From the NCBI GenBank assembly GCA_004431415.1, contig QPMI01000602.1, positions 1-64,000 on the forward strand: a DNA stretch of 64,000 nt, in the 5' to 3' direction. The notes beneath the pieces are model-generated. The model was not told where the DNA came from. It was given only the letters and a program-made list of their open reading frames with translations, and searched no databases. Positions 1 through 12,500 of this stretch are shown here, piece by piece. Positions within the stretch are counted from its first letter, which is position 1. Each line of letters opens with the position of its first letter. This stretch comes from Cyanophora paradoxa. Lineage: Eukaryota > Glaucocystophyceae > Cyanophorales > Cyanophoraceae. The position numbers and the translations under genes were made by a program.

Positions 1-59
1 CCCCCCCCCCCTCCCCCCCTCCCCCCCCCCCCCCCCCCCCCCTCCCCCCCCCCCCCCCC
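1..59. repeat. C-rich homopolymer tract
   Basis: The first 59 bases are almost pure C with two T interruptions. The tract precedes the first visible splice acceptor of the + strand gene, so it probably lies in an intron, with the C-rich strand being the sense strand. Similar runs occur inside other introns of the window. Its length may be unreliable because such tracts assemble poorly. Confidence 0.8.
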
Positions 60-116
60 GGCCCTCTTCGCCCCGCCCCGACTCGGTCGGCCGCTCACGG
101 GGCGGGGCGGCGTCAG

Positions 117-1646
117 CGGGAACGGGTCGCTGTGGGACAACCGGGCGGTGGCGACGATCAGCCTGATTAAGTATGTGAAGGACTCGGGCCGCGCCGCGCT
201 CGAGGCAGTCGCAGGTGCCCCCCCATCGCTCCCCGCGCCGCGCGCGCGCGCGCCGAGGGCTCGCGGCGCGCGCAGGGAAGGCGATCGTGCAGCGGCGGCT
301 GGACGGCAAGCCGCCGGAGCCGGCGGCGGTGCGGGACGACTACTTCGCGATGATCTCCGTGCACCCGTTCGCGGAGAGCGCGTACATGCTGGACGTCGGG
401 TCGCCCACGGACGTCGGGCGGCGCCTTATCATCGACCACAGCCTCGCCTCCGGCGACGTGCGCGCCCCCGGGCCGCGCCCGCGCCGGCGCCGGCCGAGGG
501 CCGGGGCGGGGGGCAGATCACGTACACGAACGCGCTGCGGCTGGTGCAGTTCCAGGGCTTCATCGGGGTCGCCCTCCAGATCCCCCTCTATGTCGGCGAC
601 TCGGGGCGCGTCAGCGCCCTCCTCAGCGCACGCACCGACGACTACGGCCTCGTCCGCCCCCGCCCGGCCCCGCCCGCCCGCCAGCCCCGACGCCGCCGGC
701 AGGTCACGGGCACCCTCAAAGTGTGGGAAGCCCTCACGACTGCGGTGCGCCGGCCCTCTCGCCGAGCCCGGCGGCGGCCCGGCGCGGCTCTGGGTGAGCG
801 GGGGGCGGGGCGTGCAGTGCCGGGACATCGGGCTGCTGGAGACGGACGTGGTGACGTACATCCGCAACTCGAGCGGGCAGTGGCAGTTCACGGGGCACTA
901 CCTCGGCGACGGGCGCCTCGCCGGTGCGCCGGCGCCGCCTCTCCTTCTCAGAGGCGAGGGCCGAGGGCGGCGCCTCTGAGCCGGGCCGCCAGCGCCGCGG
1001 ATGACGGTGGAGTGGCTGGTGGGCTCGAGCCCCGAGGAGGCGGCCAAGGAGGCGGACATCGCCGAGACGCGCGAGCTGCAGGTCGGGCAGACCTCCCTCC
1101 TCGTCCTCATCGCCGGCCGCCGCGGCTTCTTCCGCGCCCGCCAGTCCACCCTCGTCCCCTCCCTCCTCCTCGCCCTCTCCGTCCTGGGCGCCCTCTGCTG
1201 CAACTTCTTCCTCGTGCGCCCGCCCTCCTGGCCCCGCCCCGCCCCGGCTCACCGGCGGCCGCGCGTGCACGCGCGCAGGTGGTCATCTTCCTGCGCGGCC
1301 TCCACCGCTACGTCGCGCACCGCCGCGCCGGCGTCGGCCTCGCCCGCGCCTTCGGCCACTCCACCCACAACGGGTCCGCTCCCCCCGCGCCGGCGGCGGG
1401 GCGGGGCGCTGAGGGGCCGGCAGGGCGCTGTGGACGCTGACGGCGGCGGCGCTGGAGGACCTCACCCCGAAGGGCCTCGACCGCGGCGAGCAGGCGCCCC
1501 CGCCGCCCCGGCGCCCCGCCCCGAGCCGCGGGGGCAGCTTCGCCTCCTCCGCGCCCCCGCCCTCCAGCGGGCCGGCCTCCCCCGCCGGCGCCGGGGCGCC
1601 CCTCCCCGCCCCGGCCCCGCCCCCTCCCCTCAACGTCTCCGCCTAG
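117..1646 (+). CDS. Membrane protein of unknown function, 3' part (5' end outside window)
   Basis: At least seven exons can be joined through GTGCG...CAG introns. The first visible exon starts after the acceptor ending at 116 and reads GNGSLWDNRAVATISLIKY. Later exons include DDYFAMISVHPFAE, ITYTNALRLVQFQGF, QWQFTGHYLGDG and MTVEWLVGSSPEEAAKEADI. A strongly hydrophobic segment (VPSLLLALSVLGALCCNFFL, about 1155-1215) is followed by a basic stretch (FLRGLHRYVAHRR). The last exon is a Ser/Pro/Ala-rich tail ending PPPPLNVSA and TAG at 1644-1646. The pattern is an extracytoplasmic region, one membrane helix and a short cytoplasmic tail. No family was recognised. It resembles in layout the C-terminal halves of the neighbouring - strand genes, with which it is tail to tail, but no sequence homology was shown. 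Confidence 0.55.
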
Positions 1647-1683
1647 CCTCTCGGGCTTCCGAGTGGCGGGCACTTCAGGTGCC

Positions 1684-1835
1684 CAGGGGGGGGGGGGGGG
1701 GGGTGCTTTCCTTGCGTATACAGTCGCACTGCCGCGCTGAGCCCCAGTCGAGGCCTCGCGCATTCTCGCGTGTATCCATTTCATCTCAGAGTCTAGGTTC
1801 GACCCTCCGCTTAGTCTAGGTTCGACCCTCCGCTT
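1684..1835. repeat. Poly-G run and 21-bp duplication in convergent 3' spacer
   Basis: A run of about 19 G (near 1686-1704) lies 40 bp past the stop of the + strand gene. A 21-bp unit containing TCTAGGTTCGACCCTCCGCT occurs twice in a row at about 1792-1834. The spacer (1647-1983) holds no coding signal I can support and must contain both 3' ends of the convergent genes. Confidence 0.6.
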
Positions 1836-1983
1836 TGCATGCACATCTATCTGTACGCGCACTAGAAAGTTGAGTCCTCTGTATAATTTGTGATGTACAT
1901 ATCTAGTTGATTTAACTATCTTGTTGTCTCACCATGGCCAATCATGCGTGTGCGTGCCTCGACGCGCTGCAGGGGGGCTTCGA

Positions 1984-4900
1984 TCACTTGGCGGCTGAGG
2001 CGAGGAAGAAGCGGCGGAGGGGCGCCGAGTCGCGGCACTGCTGCGGGATCGTCGCGAGGAACTGCCCTCCGCGCCCCGCCCGCGTCAGAGCGGGAAGAAG
2101 GGCGAGAGCGGGAGATGCGGGACCGCGCCTGGTTCGCCCGTTCGCTCTCGTCGGCCATGCGGGCGATGAGGCGGCGGAAGAGCAGAAAGTACGCCCCCGC
2201 CATGAGCGCCACCTGCCCCGGCGCCATCAGAACGGCGGGGCGGGGGCGGGCGGGGGCGGGGGCGGACGACGGCGGCGAGGACGGCGGCCTGGGCGAGCTT
2301 GACGGCGGCGACGAGAGCGTCGCCCCCGGCCACGAACCCCCGCCCGCTCGCCTGCCCCGCCCCCGCCTCAGCGGCGGCGCGAGGGGCGAGGCGGGCATTC
2401 AGGGGGGGGCGCGCGAGGAGGCCGGCGTCGAGCTCGGGCCAGTACGAGGCCATCCGCGCCAGCGCCCCCGCGCCGGCCAGCCCCAGCAGCGCCGCCTCCT
2501 CCGGCCCGCGCGGCGGGGGCGGCCTCGCGGGGGCCCACGTAGGCCCCGGCGGCGTCGTAGGCGCCCCTGTCGGCCAGCACCTGCGCGGCCCCCGGCCGGC
2601 TGCATCGGGCGGCAGCGTGGCGTGGGGGCGTGGGGCGGGGCACCTCGCGGGCGAGGGCGGCGAAGCTGGCGAGGAAGAAGTCGAGGCCGCCCTCCAGCAC
2701 CGCCATCTCGGGGTACCTGCCCCCCCGCCTCGCACCCGCCGGCCACGGCGGCACGAGGCGAGGCGGCGCACCGGCCCGGGGCGCAGCGCGCCGCCTCGTC
2801 GAAGAAGCACCCCCGCTTGCCTGGGAGAGGGGGGCGGAGGAGTCAGGGGGGCCGAGCCGGGGAGCGATGGGGGGCTAGAGTGCGACCGTAGAGGAGGGCG
2901 TGCTGGCTGCCGAAGAGGGAGTCCCCCGCGGGGAGGCCCAGCGCCCCGTCCCCGCCCTTCAGCGCCGAGTGCAGCGCTGCCCGCCCCACGCGCCCCGCCC
3001 CCCGTCAGCCCCGCACCGGCGCAGGAGCGGGCTCTGAGGGGGCGCAGAGGGGCGCCCGCACCGGTGAGGCGGGCGAGGTCGGCGGCGAGGCGCTCCACGG
3101 GCGCTCCGGGGGGGGCCGCCCTGCCCGCGCCCCGCCCTCAGCCCAAAGCGCCGCGGGGGGGGGGGGGGGGCAAGGAGGAGGGGAAGGAGGGCGGGGCGGG
3201 CGCACGCGGCGTCGTCGATGTACGCCTCGCGCGCGTCGTCGAGCACCTGCGGGGCGGGCGGGGCGTGAGAGGGGCGGGGGCGGCGCGCGCGGGAGGCGGG
3301 CCTTGGCGGCGAGGAGGCGGCGCTCGCCGGCGTAGAGGACCTGCGGGGCGCGCCGTGAGGGGCCCCGCGGCGCGCGCGGGGGCGGGAGCGGGGGCCCCGG
3401 GGACCTGGCGCTGGGCGGCGTGGGCCTCGGCGAGGACGGCGAGGGAGACGGCGGCCGCCACCGCCGCCAGCGCGCACACCGCCCCGAACACCAGCGCGTA
3501 CCTGCCCCCCGCCCCCCCGCCTCGCGCCCTCCCCTCCCCTCTCTTGGGGGCGCGGGGCGGGCGCGCACCGGCGGGCGAGGGAGCGGAAGACGATGTCGAG
3601 GGCGTTGAGCTCGGCCGCCCGCCGCCGCCGCCGGCGCGCCGACTGCGAGCCCTCCCCGCCCTCCTGCCCCAACCACGATCGGCGGGGTCCAAGGCGGGGC
3701 GGGGGCGCCGCAGGCGGCACCTGGGCGTCCGAGGGTGGGGCCTCGTCGGCCCCCACGTCGGCCCTGCGGAGCGTCTTGCTGCGCCGCTGGGGCTTCCGCA
3801 GCCGCATGCCCCCCTCCTCCCGCCACTGCCGCCCCCCTGGCGTCAGCTTCAGGTCGATAGCGAGCCCGGCCGCCCGCACCTCGTCCCGCGGGGCCGCCTC
3901 CTCGTCCTGCACCGCCGCCCCCGCCGCCGGCAACACGGCCGGCTGCGGCGGCCCGGCAGCGGCCGTCGGCGCCTCCGGGGCGGATAGGCCCGGGGCGGCG
4001 GCGGCCTCGCCCTGGACGCTGCTGCGGCGGCGGCGGGGCGGCGGGGGCGGGCCCGAGGGAGCGCTGCTGCCGCGGCGGCCGAAGGGCGAGGGGCCGTGCG
4101 CCTGGGCGGAGAGGCGGCGGTCGAGGGCGGGCGAGGGGACGCCGCCAGCGGTCTCGAGGACGGCGGCGGTCGCGGCGGCCGCCACGCCGGCCCGAGCAGC
4201 ATCTCCTCCAGCGCCTGCGCCCTCGCGAGGTCAGAGCGAGGGGCGAGGCGGCGAGGCCGCTCCGGAGGGCGCACGGCGTCGGCGACGGAGCGGCGGCGGG
4301 AGCGGCCCCGCGCCTGCGGCGCCGGCGACGGCTGCAGCGGCAGCGCCGCCTCCCCGAGCGTCACGCTCCCCCGAGGGGCCGAGGGGTACGAGACGCTCCC
4401 GCGGGGTTCCGAGGGGTACGATACGCTCCCCCGGGGCCCTGAGGGGTACGAGACGCTGCCGCGGCGCTCGGAAGGGTGCGAGGCGCCGTCCTGGGGGAGC
4501 GCGGGGAGGGGTGGGTAGGAAGGCGCCGCGTCGAGGGTGACGCTGAGGCGGAGGGCGCCGGGGCTCGCGGCGGCCGGCAGCGCGGGGCTCCCCGGGAGGG
4601 GCCCCGCGGCCGCCGCCCCGAACATCTCCGCCATCGCCTGCGCGCGCCCCGCCCCCTCGCCTCGTGCAGGCGGCGCGCGGGCGGGCGGGCGGCGCGCCTC
4701 GTCGACGACCGAGCGGCGGCGGGAGCGGCGCGGCTGCGCGAGGGGCGACCCCCCGCCGGCACCGAGAGCGAGCGCAGCGCCTGCGGGGCCGCTCAGAGGC
4801 GGCGGCAGAGGGCGGGCGGGGCGCGCGGGACGGGGACCGGCGAGGAGGGTTCCCCGGGGCGCCCCCGCGGCGAGGCGGCGTCGAGCAGGGAGGGGGCGAG

Positions 4901-6071
4901 GCTCTTGCGGCGGGCCCCGGCCCCGGCGGCGGCGTCGGGCTCGGGGAGCCCCGGGGCGCGAGGGACTTGCGGCGGGCGCCGGCGGGGCCGGCCCCCGCCA
5001 CGAAGAGCTCCGCGAGGGCCTGCAGGCCGCCCCGCCTCCGCGTCAGCCCCGCCCCGCTGCGGCGCCGAGCGGCCGGCGCACCATGTCGGCGACGGAGCGG
5101 CGGCGGGAGTGGCGGCGGCGGCCGGCGGCGTCGGGGGGCCGGCCATGGCCACCGCCTGCGCCGCCGCGATCGCCGCCATCACCGCGGGGTCCGCCGCCTG
5201 CGCCCCCGCCCCCGTCAAGGGCGCCTAACAGGGGCGCACAAGGCCCGCGCGCCGTCCCGAGGAGGCCCGCGGCGTGGAGGGGGTCCCCGGAGAGCACCCG
5301 CGTCCCCTCTCCGCCGGCGCTGCGGCCGCGTCGGTCGCGCCGGCGGCGGGACCGAGCAGCGCCGCACCGCGCGACGGCGAGCTCGGCAGAGACGCGGCGG
5401 TGCGGGAGGCTCCCCAGCGAGCCGCCCGCCGCCGCCGCCGCCGCCCGCCGCCGCTCCTCGTCGAGCCCCGCCGCCTGCGGAGCGGGTGAGGGGCGAGGGG
5501 GCGGGGGCCGGCGGGGCGGCACCTGGGCGGCCTCGCGGAGGGCGTGGGCGAGGATGGCGGCGTCGAGCGAGGCGGCGACGGCGGCGGAGTAGGCTCCCGC
5601 CCGGTCCTCCGCGAAGACCTGCCGCCCCGCGCCCCGTCGCCCCGCGTCGCTTCGAGGCCGCGCGGCGCCGCCGCGCACCCAGGCCGACTCGGGGGAGGAG
5701 GGGCCGAAGGCGGGCGCCCCGGCGCGGGGCCCCGAGCCCGAGTGCGCGCCCGGGCCCGGGCGCGCTGCGAGGCGCGCAGCTCGGCCAGCAGCGCCGCCGT
5801 CACCCGCCGCGAGCCGGCGGCCTGCGGGGCGCGGGTGAGGGCCGAGCGGGAGGAGGGGCGAGGGGGAGGGGCGCGGGCCGGCGCGGCGCTGCCGCTGAGG
5901 GTGCTGCTGGGGACTCGGTCGCCGGCCGGGTCGTCGCCCAGCGAGGAGCCGACGCTCTGCACCTGCGGGGCTGGCCCGGTGGGCGGGCGGCGCGGGAGGG
6001 CTGCGCGCAGCCCGCACCTCGGGGTCCCCGCCGCCGATGTGGAGGCGCGTGGTGGCCCCCACCGAGGCCCG

Positions 6072-6126
<55 letters not shown>

Positions 6127-6306
6127 CGCCCGTGCGAGCCGCTCGAGGACTGGGGCGGGCGTCACGGGGAGGGCGTGGCGGGGGCGGCCGGCGCGGGCCT
6201 GCATGCTGCGGGAGGAGCCGGCGACGGAGGCGGCACCCCGGGGCCCCTCGGCGGGGGCAACGCCGGCCGTGGGCGAGGAGCGGAGGCGGAAGGAGCGGCT
6301 TCGCAC
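1984..6306 (-). CDS. Large two-helix membrane protein with Arg/Ser-rich repeats
   Basis: The 3' end is well defined: the last exon reads FLATIPQQCRDSAPLRRFF and stops at TGA (1984-1986). The start is uncertain; a Met at 6306 (MRSRSFRLRSS) is a guess. The N-terminal half is low complexity, with a recurring basic motif (RSRRRSVADAV, SRRRSVVDEA, SRRRSVADMV, twice RRKSLAP), each time near a short Ala-rich helix (AQALEEMLLG, QAMAEMFG, LQALAELF). Then come NALDIVFRSLARR and a hydrophobic segment YALVFGAVCALAAVAAAVSL (about 3500-3425), an alpha-helical region to about 2350, a second hydrophobic segment VALMAGAYFLLF (about 2200) and a basic tail. The layout resembles the C-terminal half of Tmc-like proteins, as in the gene upstream. 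It could even be the end of one very long gene, but an in-frame stop at 6508 argues for two. Confidence 0.4.
3155..3170. repeat. Intronic poly-G (poly-C on sense strand)
   Basis: A run of about 16 G on the + strand lies inside an intron of the - strand gene, so the transcript carries poly-C. It is one of a set of such runs noted in the window. Confidence 0.7.
4360..4483 (-). repeat. Coding tandem repeat, about 30 bp unit
   Basis: Four imperfect 30-bp units encode on the - strand a repeated decapeptide of the form GSVSYPS-x-PR (GSVSYPSGPR, GSVSYPSEPR, GSVSYPSAPR, plus a first diverged copy). The unit length is a multiple of three and the repeat stays in frame inside the Arg/Ser-rich half of the gene. 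Each unit has Ser and Tyr next to basic residues, so it could be a phosphorylation-site array; that is inference. Confidence 0.65.
6072..6125 (-). repeat. 9-bp tandem repeat encoding Gly-Ala-Asp
   Basis: Six perfect copies of a 9-bp unit (CGTCCGCGC on the + strand) lie within the N-terminal part of the - strand gene. In one - strand frame they encode (Gly-Ala-Asp)n. The copy number is likely to vary between strains. Confidence 0.7.
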
Positions 6307-6507
6307 TGCGGAGTGGGGGCGCTCGGGCGAGGCGGCGCCGCACGCGCGCGGGGCGGGGCCGGCGGCGGCGCACTGGAGGCGCGCTCCGCCAGGGGGCTCC
6401 CCCCGCCCCCGCCTCCATCGCCTGGCCCAGGATCTGAGCCCCCGCGCCTCGTCAGACGGCAGGCGCCCCGCCGCGCGCGCTCCGGGCCCGGGGCGGGCGC
6501 GCGTTTC

Positions 6508-9500
6508 TTAGGCCGACGGGGCCCTCGGCGGGGCCCCGGCCGGCGCCTGCGCCCCCTCCGGGCCCCCTTCCGCCCCGCCCTCCTCCTCCTCCTCCTCCTC
6601 CTCGCCCTCGCCCTCCTCGACCTGCGGCGCAACGGGCTCTCGCCGCGGCAGCGCGAGGCGGGGCGGGGCGGGCGGGCGGGGCCGGGCCTCGGCGGCGCGG
6701 GCGGCCTCGTCCTCGTCGTCGAGGCCGGCGTCGTCCGACTCCCCGCCCTCCCCTGCGCCCCGTCACGCCCCGCCCCCGGGGCCGGGGCCGGCGGGGGCGC
6801 GCCGATGGCCTCGGCCTTCTGGTAGATGGCGGAGACGTGCGCCACGAGCTCCGCGGGGAGCGCCGCCACGATCTCCCCCACACCCTGCCCGCCCCGCCGC
6901 TCAGCGCCAAGTGACCTCCGCCAGGGTCCTTCCCAGGGCGCCTGGGGCGGGGGCGGGCCTTCTGGGAGCGGCGGACGCGGGCGAAGACGGAGCGGAAGAG
7001 GCCGGGGCCCGTCGCCAGCAGCAGCAGCAGCACCAGCGCGAGCCTGCGAAAGCGTGAGGGGGGGAGCAGCAGTGGGGTGCGGCGCGGGGGCGGGCATGGC
7101 GGCGACGAGGCCCTGGCGGAGGGCCGCCTCCCGCCGCAGCTCCTCCAGGTACGCCCCCGCCCCCGCCAGCAGCCTGCCCCTGTCCCTCAGAGGCCCCCCC
7201 GGGACCTGTCGAGGGGAGGCGGCGGGTACCCGTCGAGGAGGGCGCCGCGGGCGTTGCGGGCGAGCCAGAGGGCGGCGGAGCGGGGCCCCGGCTCGCCCAG
7301 CGCCCCCGCCGCGTGCCCCGCGAGCTCCGCGGCAGTCAGCGGGCGGCCGCGCGCGCCGCGCTTCGCTCGAGGGCGGGGGCGGGCACCAGGCGGGCGGTGC
7401 CGGCGGCGGCGGAGGCGGCGTCGAGGGGCGAGGCGGCGACGGGCACGACCGCCGGCGCCGCGTACGCCGCGTCCGCCGGCACGAACTGCTCGCCACCTTC
7501 GGCGGGGCGCGGCGAGGGCGCGGGGGCGGGGGCGCACCTCGTGGAGGGTGAGGCGCGGGGCGCGCCAGAAGCGCAGCACCTCGGGGCCGGCGCTGGGGCC
7601 CACCCACCTGCCCCGGCCCCCGCTCAGCGGCCGCGGGAGACGGGGGCGGGGGCGAGGGCGGCGGCGCACCTCCCCGCCTCCGCGAAGAAGCCGCCGAAGC
7701 GGACGGCCGCGACCGCCGCCTCGAGCTCCCGCGCCCCCTCCTGCGCCCCGCTTCGTGAGCCGAACCGCAGCGGGGAAGGCGAGAGGGGCGGGGAGGAGGA
7801 AGGCTGCCTCGAGGGCCTCGCGGGCGGCGGCGGTCGCGGAGTCGGCCCACGCCTGCCGCGCGCGCGCCTCAGCCGACACGCGCCGCCTCCCGTCCCCCGC
7901 ACGCCGCCGCACGGCGAGCTGGTAGCTCCTCGCGAGGTACGCGGCGCGGACGAGGGCGCGGGCGGCGTTCCTGCGGGCGGGAGGCGTTGGAATGGCGCCT
8001 GCGAGGGCGGAGGGCGGGCGGGGCGGACGGGAGGGCGAGGAGGCGGACGGCGAGGTCGCGCCCGCTGCGGGGCCGTCAGCGGGGGCCGCCGGGGCGGGTG
8101 GGGCGGCGGGCCTATCGAGGAGGAGGGCGACTGCAGCGAGTTCGGCGGCGAGCGCCGCCGCCACCAGCGCGAAGCCGGCCCCCAGGCCCACCTGCCGGCC
8201 CATCTCCCTCACCCGCCGCTCCTCCTCAGGAGGAGGCCGGGCGGGGCGCACCCGCATGACGCGAAAGGCGCGCTGGTTCTCACTCGACTGCCCCGCCCCC
8301 GCCCCCACGGCGGTCAGCGCCGGCGACGAGAGCGCTGCCGCGCGCGCGCACCTGCGTGGCGGGCCCGCGCCCGCGCCGCTTGCGCCCCGACGAGGAGCTG
8401 TGGTGCGACCGCTCCGCCCTGCGGGGCGCCGCGCGGCGTCCGATCAGCTCGAGTCGCCCCGGGCCACCTCTGAGGCGAACTGGGAGCGGCGGTCGTCGTC
8501 CTCGTCGCGGCGGCGGCCCTCCGCCGCCTGCGCCTCGTCTGCGCGCTTTGCGCTCGCACCCGCGCGCGCTCTCCTCCCCCGCGGCGGGGGCGAGGGCGGC
8601 CGGCGCACTCTCCTCGATCTCGTCGGCGGCGGCGAACTGGGCGGCGGCCCCCTCGGGGTCGTTCTCGACGTCCTGCGGCGCGGCGCCCCTCAGGGGGGCC
8701 CCCGGGGAGGGGGCGGGCGGGGGCGCCTTGAGGAAGACGCCGTGGGTGCGGAGGAGGACCTTGGAGGCGGCGAACTTGGCGACCAGCTGCGTGTACGCCC
8801 CCGCCGCCTCCACCTTCCTCTGCCGGGGGCTCGCGGCGCGGCCGCCGCAACCCGACCGGCGGGCGGGGCGGGCGCGCCTGGTGGATGGTGGCGATGCGCT
8901 TGTAGAGGACCTCGACGGCGTTCTCGCTGCTCAGCGCGCGCGACCCCGCGAGCTGCGGAGATAAGGGTTGAGGGCGGTCCGGCGGGGAGAGGAAGCGGGG
9001 CGCGGGCCTGGGACCAGAGGGCCTTCAGCGCGTAGAGGGCCTCGTTGTGGGACTTGGTCGCGGTCTCGAAGAGCCGCCGGAACTCCAGCAGCTGCGCGCG
9101 AGCGCTCGGCCTCTCCGGGATCGAGCGCGGTCGGCCCCGGCTCTCGCGCACGCGGACGAAGTTCATGCTCTTCTCCCCCAGGTTCGCGCTCGCGATCTGC
9201 TGCTGCTCCCAGCCGCGCTTCTTCTGGCTCGCCATCACCTGCCCCGCCGTGAGGGGAGCGCGCCCGGAGCTCCGCGCCGGGCCCCGGGCGGCGCGCCTTC
9301 ATGTCGTAGGAGAGGACGCCCGTGCACTTGCGGTCCGCCGCCCGCACCTGCCGGCCCGGGTCGGAGGGGGCGAGGGGCGGAGCGGGCGGCGGGGCGCGCC
9401 TCGCGCATGGCGCCCGGCAGGTCGCCCGTCGCGTAGAAGCGGAACGAGGCGTAGGAGATGTGCACGTAGGCCGAGGCCGGGTACAGCCGCATGCCCAGCC

Positions 9501-12500
9501 GGTAGAGCTGCGGGCGCTGAGGGCGAGGGGGAGGAGGGCGGGGCGCGCGCGGGGGGACCTGGTCGACGGCGGCGACGCCACCGTCCGAGGCGCGCACGGT
9601 CTCCATCACGTAGCGGCACGCCGTGTCCACGTGCACCTGCGCCCCCGTCGCGCCGCCGCCTTCGAGCGCCGGGCGCGGGAGCGCGTGGCGCGCCTCGGCG
9701 AGGAAGCCGAGCCAGGGGGCGGGGAGCCAGGCGGAGCCGGAGGGCGCGCGGGGCGGGCCCCGCTCCGCCGCCCGCTCCGCGTCGCGCAGGTCCTGGACGG
9801 CAGGTCAGGCGCGCGGGGCGGCCGGGGCGGCAGGGCGGGAAGCGCCGGCGTGCCTTGAAGGTGCGCCGCAGGGGCGGCTCCGTCGTGGGCGGCGTCGCGG
9901 CCGGCCCGGCGCCCGCCTGCGGGCCGGGTGCACCCGCGCCCCGCCGCTCGTCACCACCGTGGAGCCCGACGGCTTGCCCTGCCGTGCGGCGCGAGCTGGG
10001 TTCGATGCGGAGCGGGGCGGAAGAGGGGTGGGGGCGTGCCTTGGCGAGGCGCTTGGGGAGGCGGCCGGCGTTGGAGAGGGGCCGGGAGTCCCCCGAGAGG
10101 GTCTCCAGGGGCGCCCAGCCGCCCGAGTCGCCCCCGCCGCTCCCCTCCTCGCCCCCGGAGAGCAGCGGCCCCGCAGTCCCCGTCCGCCCGCTCGCCTCGC
10201 TCACGTAGCTCGCCGCCGCTGCGCCGGCTCGTCGGCCTGCGCCGCGTCGCGAGCGAGGGTGCCCGCACCGCTCGTGACGCGCCGCTTGGGGGCCCGGCGG
10301 GCCCCCGGCCCGCGTGGCGACGGCGGCGCCGAGTTTTCCGCCGACGTGACCCCCTGGCGGGCCCTTCGGAAAAAACGAGGCAGCGGGAAATTCGAACCGG
10401 CGCACGGAGAGCATGCCGGAGAAGCCGCCGGTCTGGGGTACTGCGGCGGGGCGTGAGCTGGGCGGGCGCGCGCGCTGGCGGACCCCGCCCCCGGGGCCCG
10501 GGCACCGCGGGGAGGAGGTGGCCGAGCAAGCCCCCCCGGGGCCCGGGCGGGCGCAGCGGCGGCGGCGGCCGTGCCGGGCGGCGTCGCGAGGCGCGCCGTC
10601 GCGGCGAGGACGTCGCGCCTGCGCGAGGCGTGAGGGGCGAGGGGCGGGCGGGCGGGGCGGGGGCGGGCCCGATCTTGGAGAACATGGCGCGGGAGGCGCG
10701 GGCCCCGAGCCAGGCCGCGAGCGGCGCCGCCAGCAGGCACAGCAGCGACGCCGCCAGCAGCGCCCCGCCGCCTGCCCCCGCGAGCGCCCTCGGGGGGCGG
10801 GCGGGGCGGGGAGAGCAAGGCGCGGGGGCGGACCGTCGCCGTCGGCGGGGCCGCGAACGCCGAAGGCGGCGAGCATGGCGAGGGAGGAGAGGCTGAACCA
10901 CGCGTCCTGCGCCCCGCCCGCCTCAGGCTCCCCGCCAGGCCCCGGCGGGGGCGGGCAGGGCGGGGCTTGGGCTCACCATGGCGAAGATGGAGGCCTTGAG
11001 CTCGTTCATGCGCGGGTGCACGAAGGGCTGAAGCAGCTGCGAGGCGTCGGCTGCGCGTTGCGGGCGGGGCGGGGCGGGGGCGGACGAGGGAGAGGAGGAG
11101 CATGAGGAGGGAGACGGCGAGGACAACGAGCTGGAAGGCCGCCCCCGCATTGTCCATCCACACCTGGGCCCGCCGTCAGCCGCCCCGGCGGGCGGGAGGG
11201 GCCGGCGCAGCGGAGGGGCCGGCGCGCCTGGCAGGCGGAGAGGAGGACGGAGCTGATCGAGTAGACGAAGTTCACCCGCCCGTGCACCTGCGGGGGAGAG
11301 GCGGAGGAGGGGCGGGCGCTCAGCTCGCCCCGCCGTCGAGGCCGGTCAAGCCCCGCACCTTGGCGCCCCAGCTCTCCGAGACGGGCGAGCTGCGCGGCCG
11401 CCTCGAGGCACGCGCGCGGGCGGGGCGGGGGAGGGCGGGGCGGGGGCGCGGCGCGCCTGTCGAAGTAGATAAGCTGCGTCGCGAAGCTGAAGAGCACGAA
11501 GATCGGGCTGACGCTCGCCGCCACCAGCCCGTGTAGCGTCTGAGGGCGGCGCGGCGGACGCGTAAGCCGAGGGGCGGTTCGGAGGGGCGGGGCGGGGTAC
11601 CGGAGCGGGGAGAACACACTGGAAGCCCCCCGCGGTGACCCCCTCCGAGAAGCACGTTATGCCGGAGAGGTAGACGTAGAGAACCTGCAATCACGCTGGG
11701 TTCGGGGGCAGGGGATCGGCGTGGAAGCGGGTACCGTGAAGAACAGGGCGTCCGTCATGAGGGGCACGACGGCGCGCAGGATCTTGATCGGCAGCACGCG
11801 GATGTCGTTCCTGGGGTACGGGTCAGCCGGAGGGGGGGAGGGGGGGGGGGGGGGGAGCGGGCGGGGGACGCGCTTCTGGAACATGTAGGCGGCGAATGCA
11901 GTCAAAGCGAACGCGGCGGCGGCCGCGACAGTGAAGAGCCAGAACCAGAAGGCGGACTGGCCGGGCGTGCTGGGGGTACGGCTCCCTTTCGGGGGTAGGG
12001 GGCGCGGTGAGAAGGACCGGCGCACCTCAAGAAGAGCCACTTCTGGACGGTGTTCGATAGCTGCAGGTACGGGCCTATCCGACCGTGCCTGGCGCGCCGG
12101 CGTCGGGAGTGAGGGGGGCCGGCCGGGCGGGTTCCGCACCACGAGTCTGAGACAGCAAAGCCCTTCGCCGGAGAGTCGAGGGGGTCGGACGGAGAGAGCA
12201 GAGACGGGCGGGGCGCGGGGGCGGCTCACGAGGTACTGGATCCAGTCCTGCGGGCGAGGGTGAGGGGGCGGGCTGCGGAGGGCGGGCTGCGGAGGGCGGG
12301 CTGCGGAGGGCGGGCGCACGACGAGCTCGGTGGCGATCGGCATCGCCACGTTCTCGAGGAAGCCGCTCGCCGCCCCCGCCCGGTCGTTCAGCGCTGCGCC
12401 CCCCGCGCCCCGCCTCGCCCCGCACCCCGCCCCCGCGCTCCGAGGCGGCGGGCAGACCGTAGAGGATGCCTGCACCCGCGGCTCGGTCAGGCGCAGAGGC

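Noticed and set aside
1-59. Telomeric repeat at the window edge
   Set aside because: It is an irregular homopolymer, not a short G-rich telomere unit, and similar runs occur inside introns.
148-1440. Single 430-codon frame on the + strand at the window start
   Set aside because: It reads through several introns with Arg/Pro/Ala-rich nonsense; the spliced model alternates frames and gives sensible protein.
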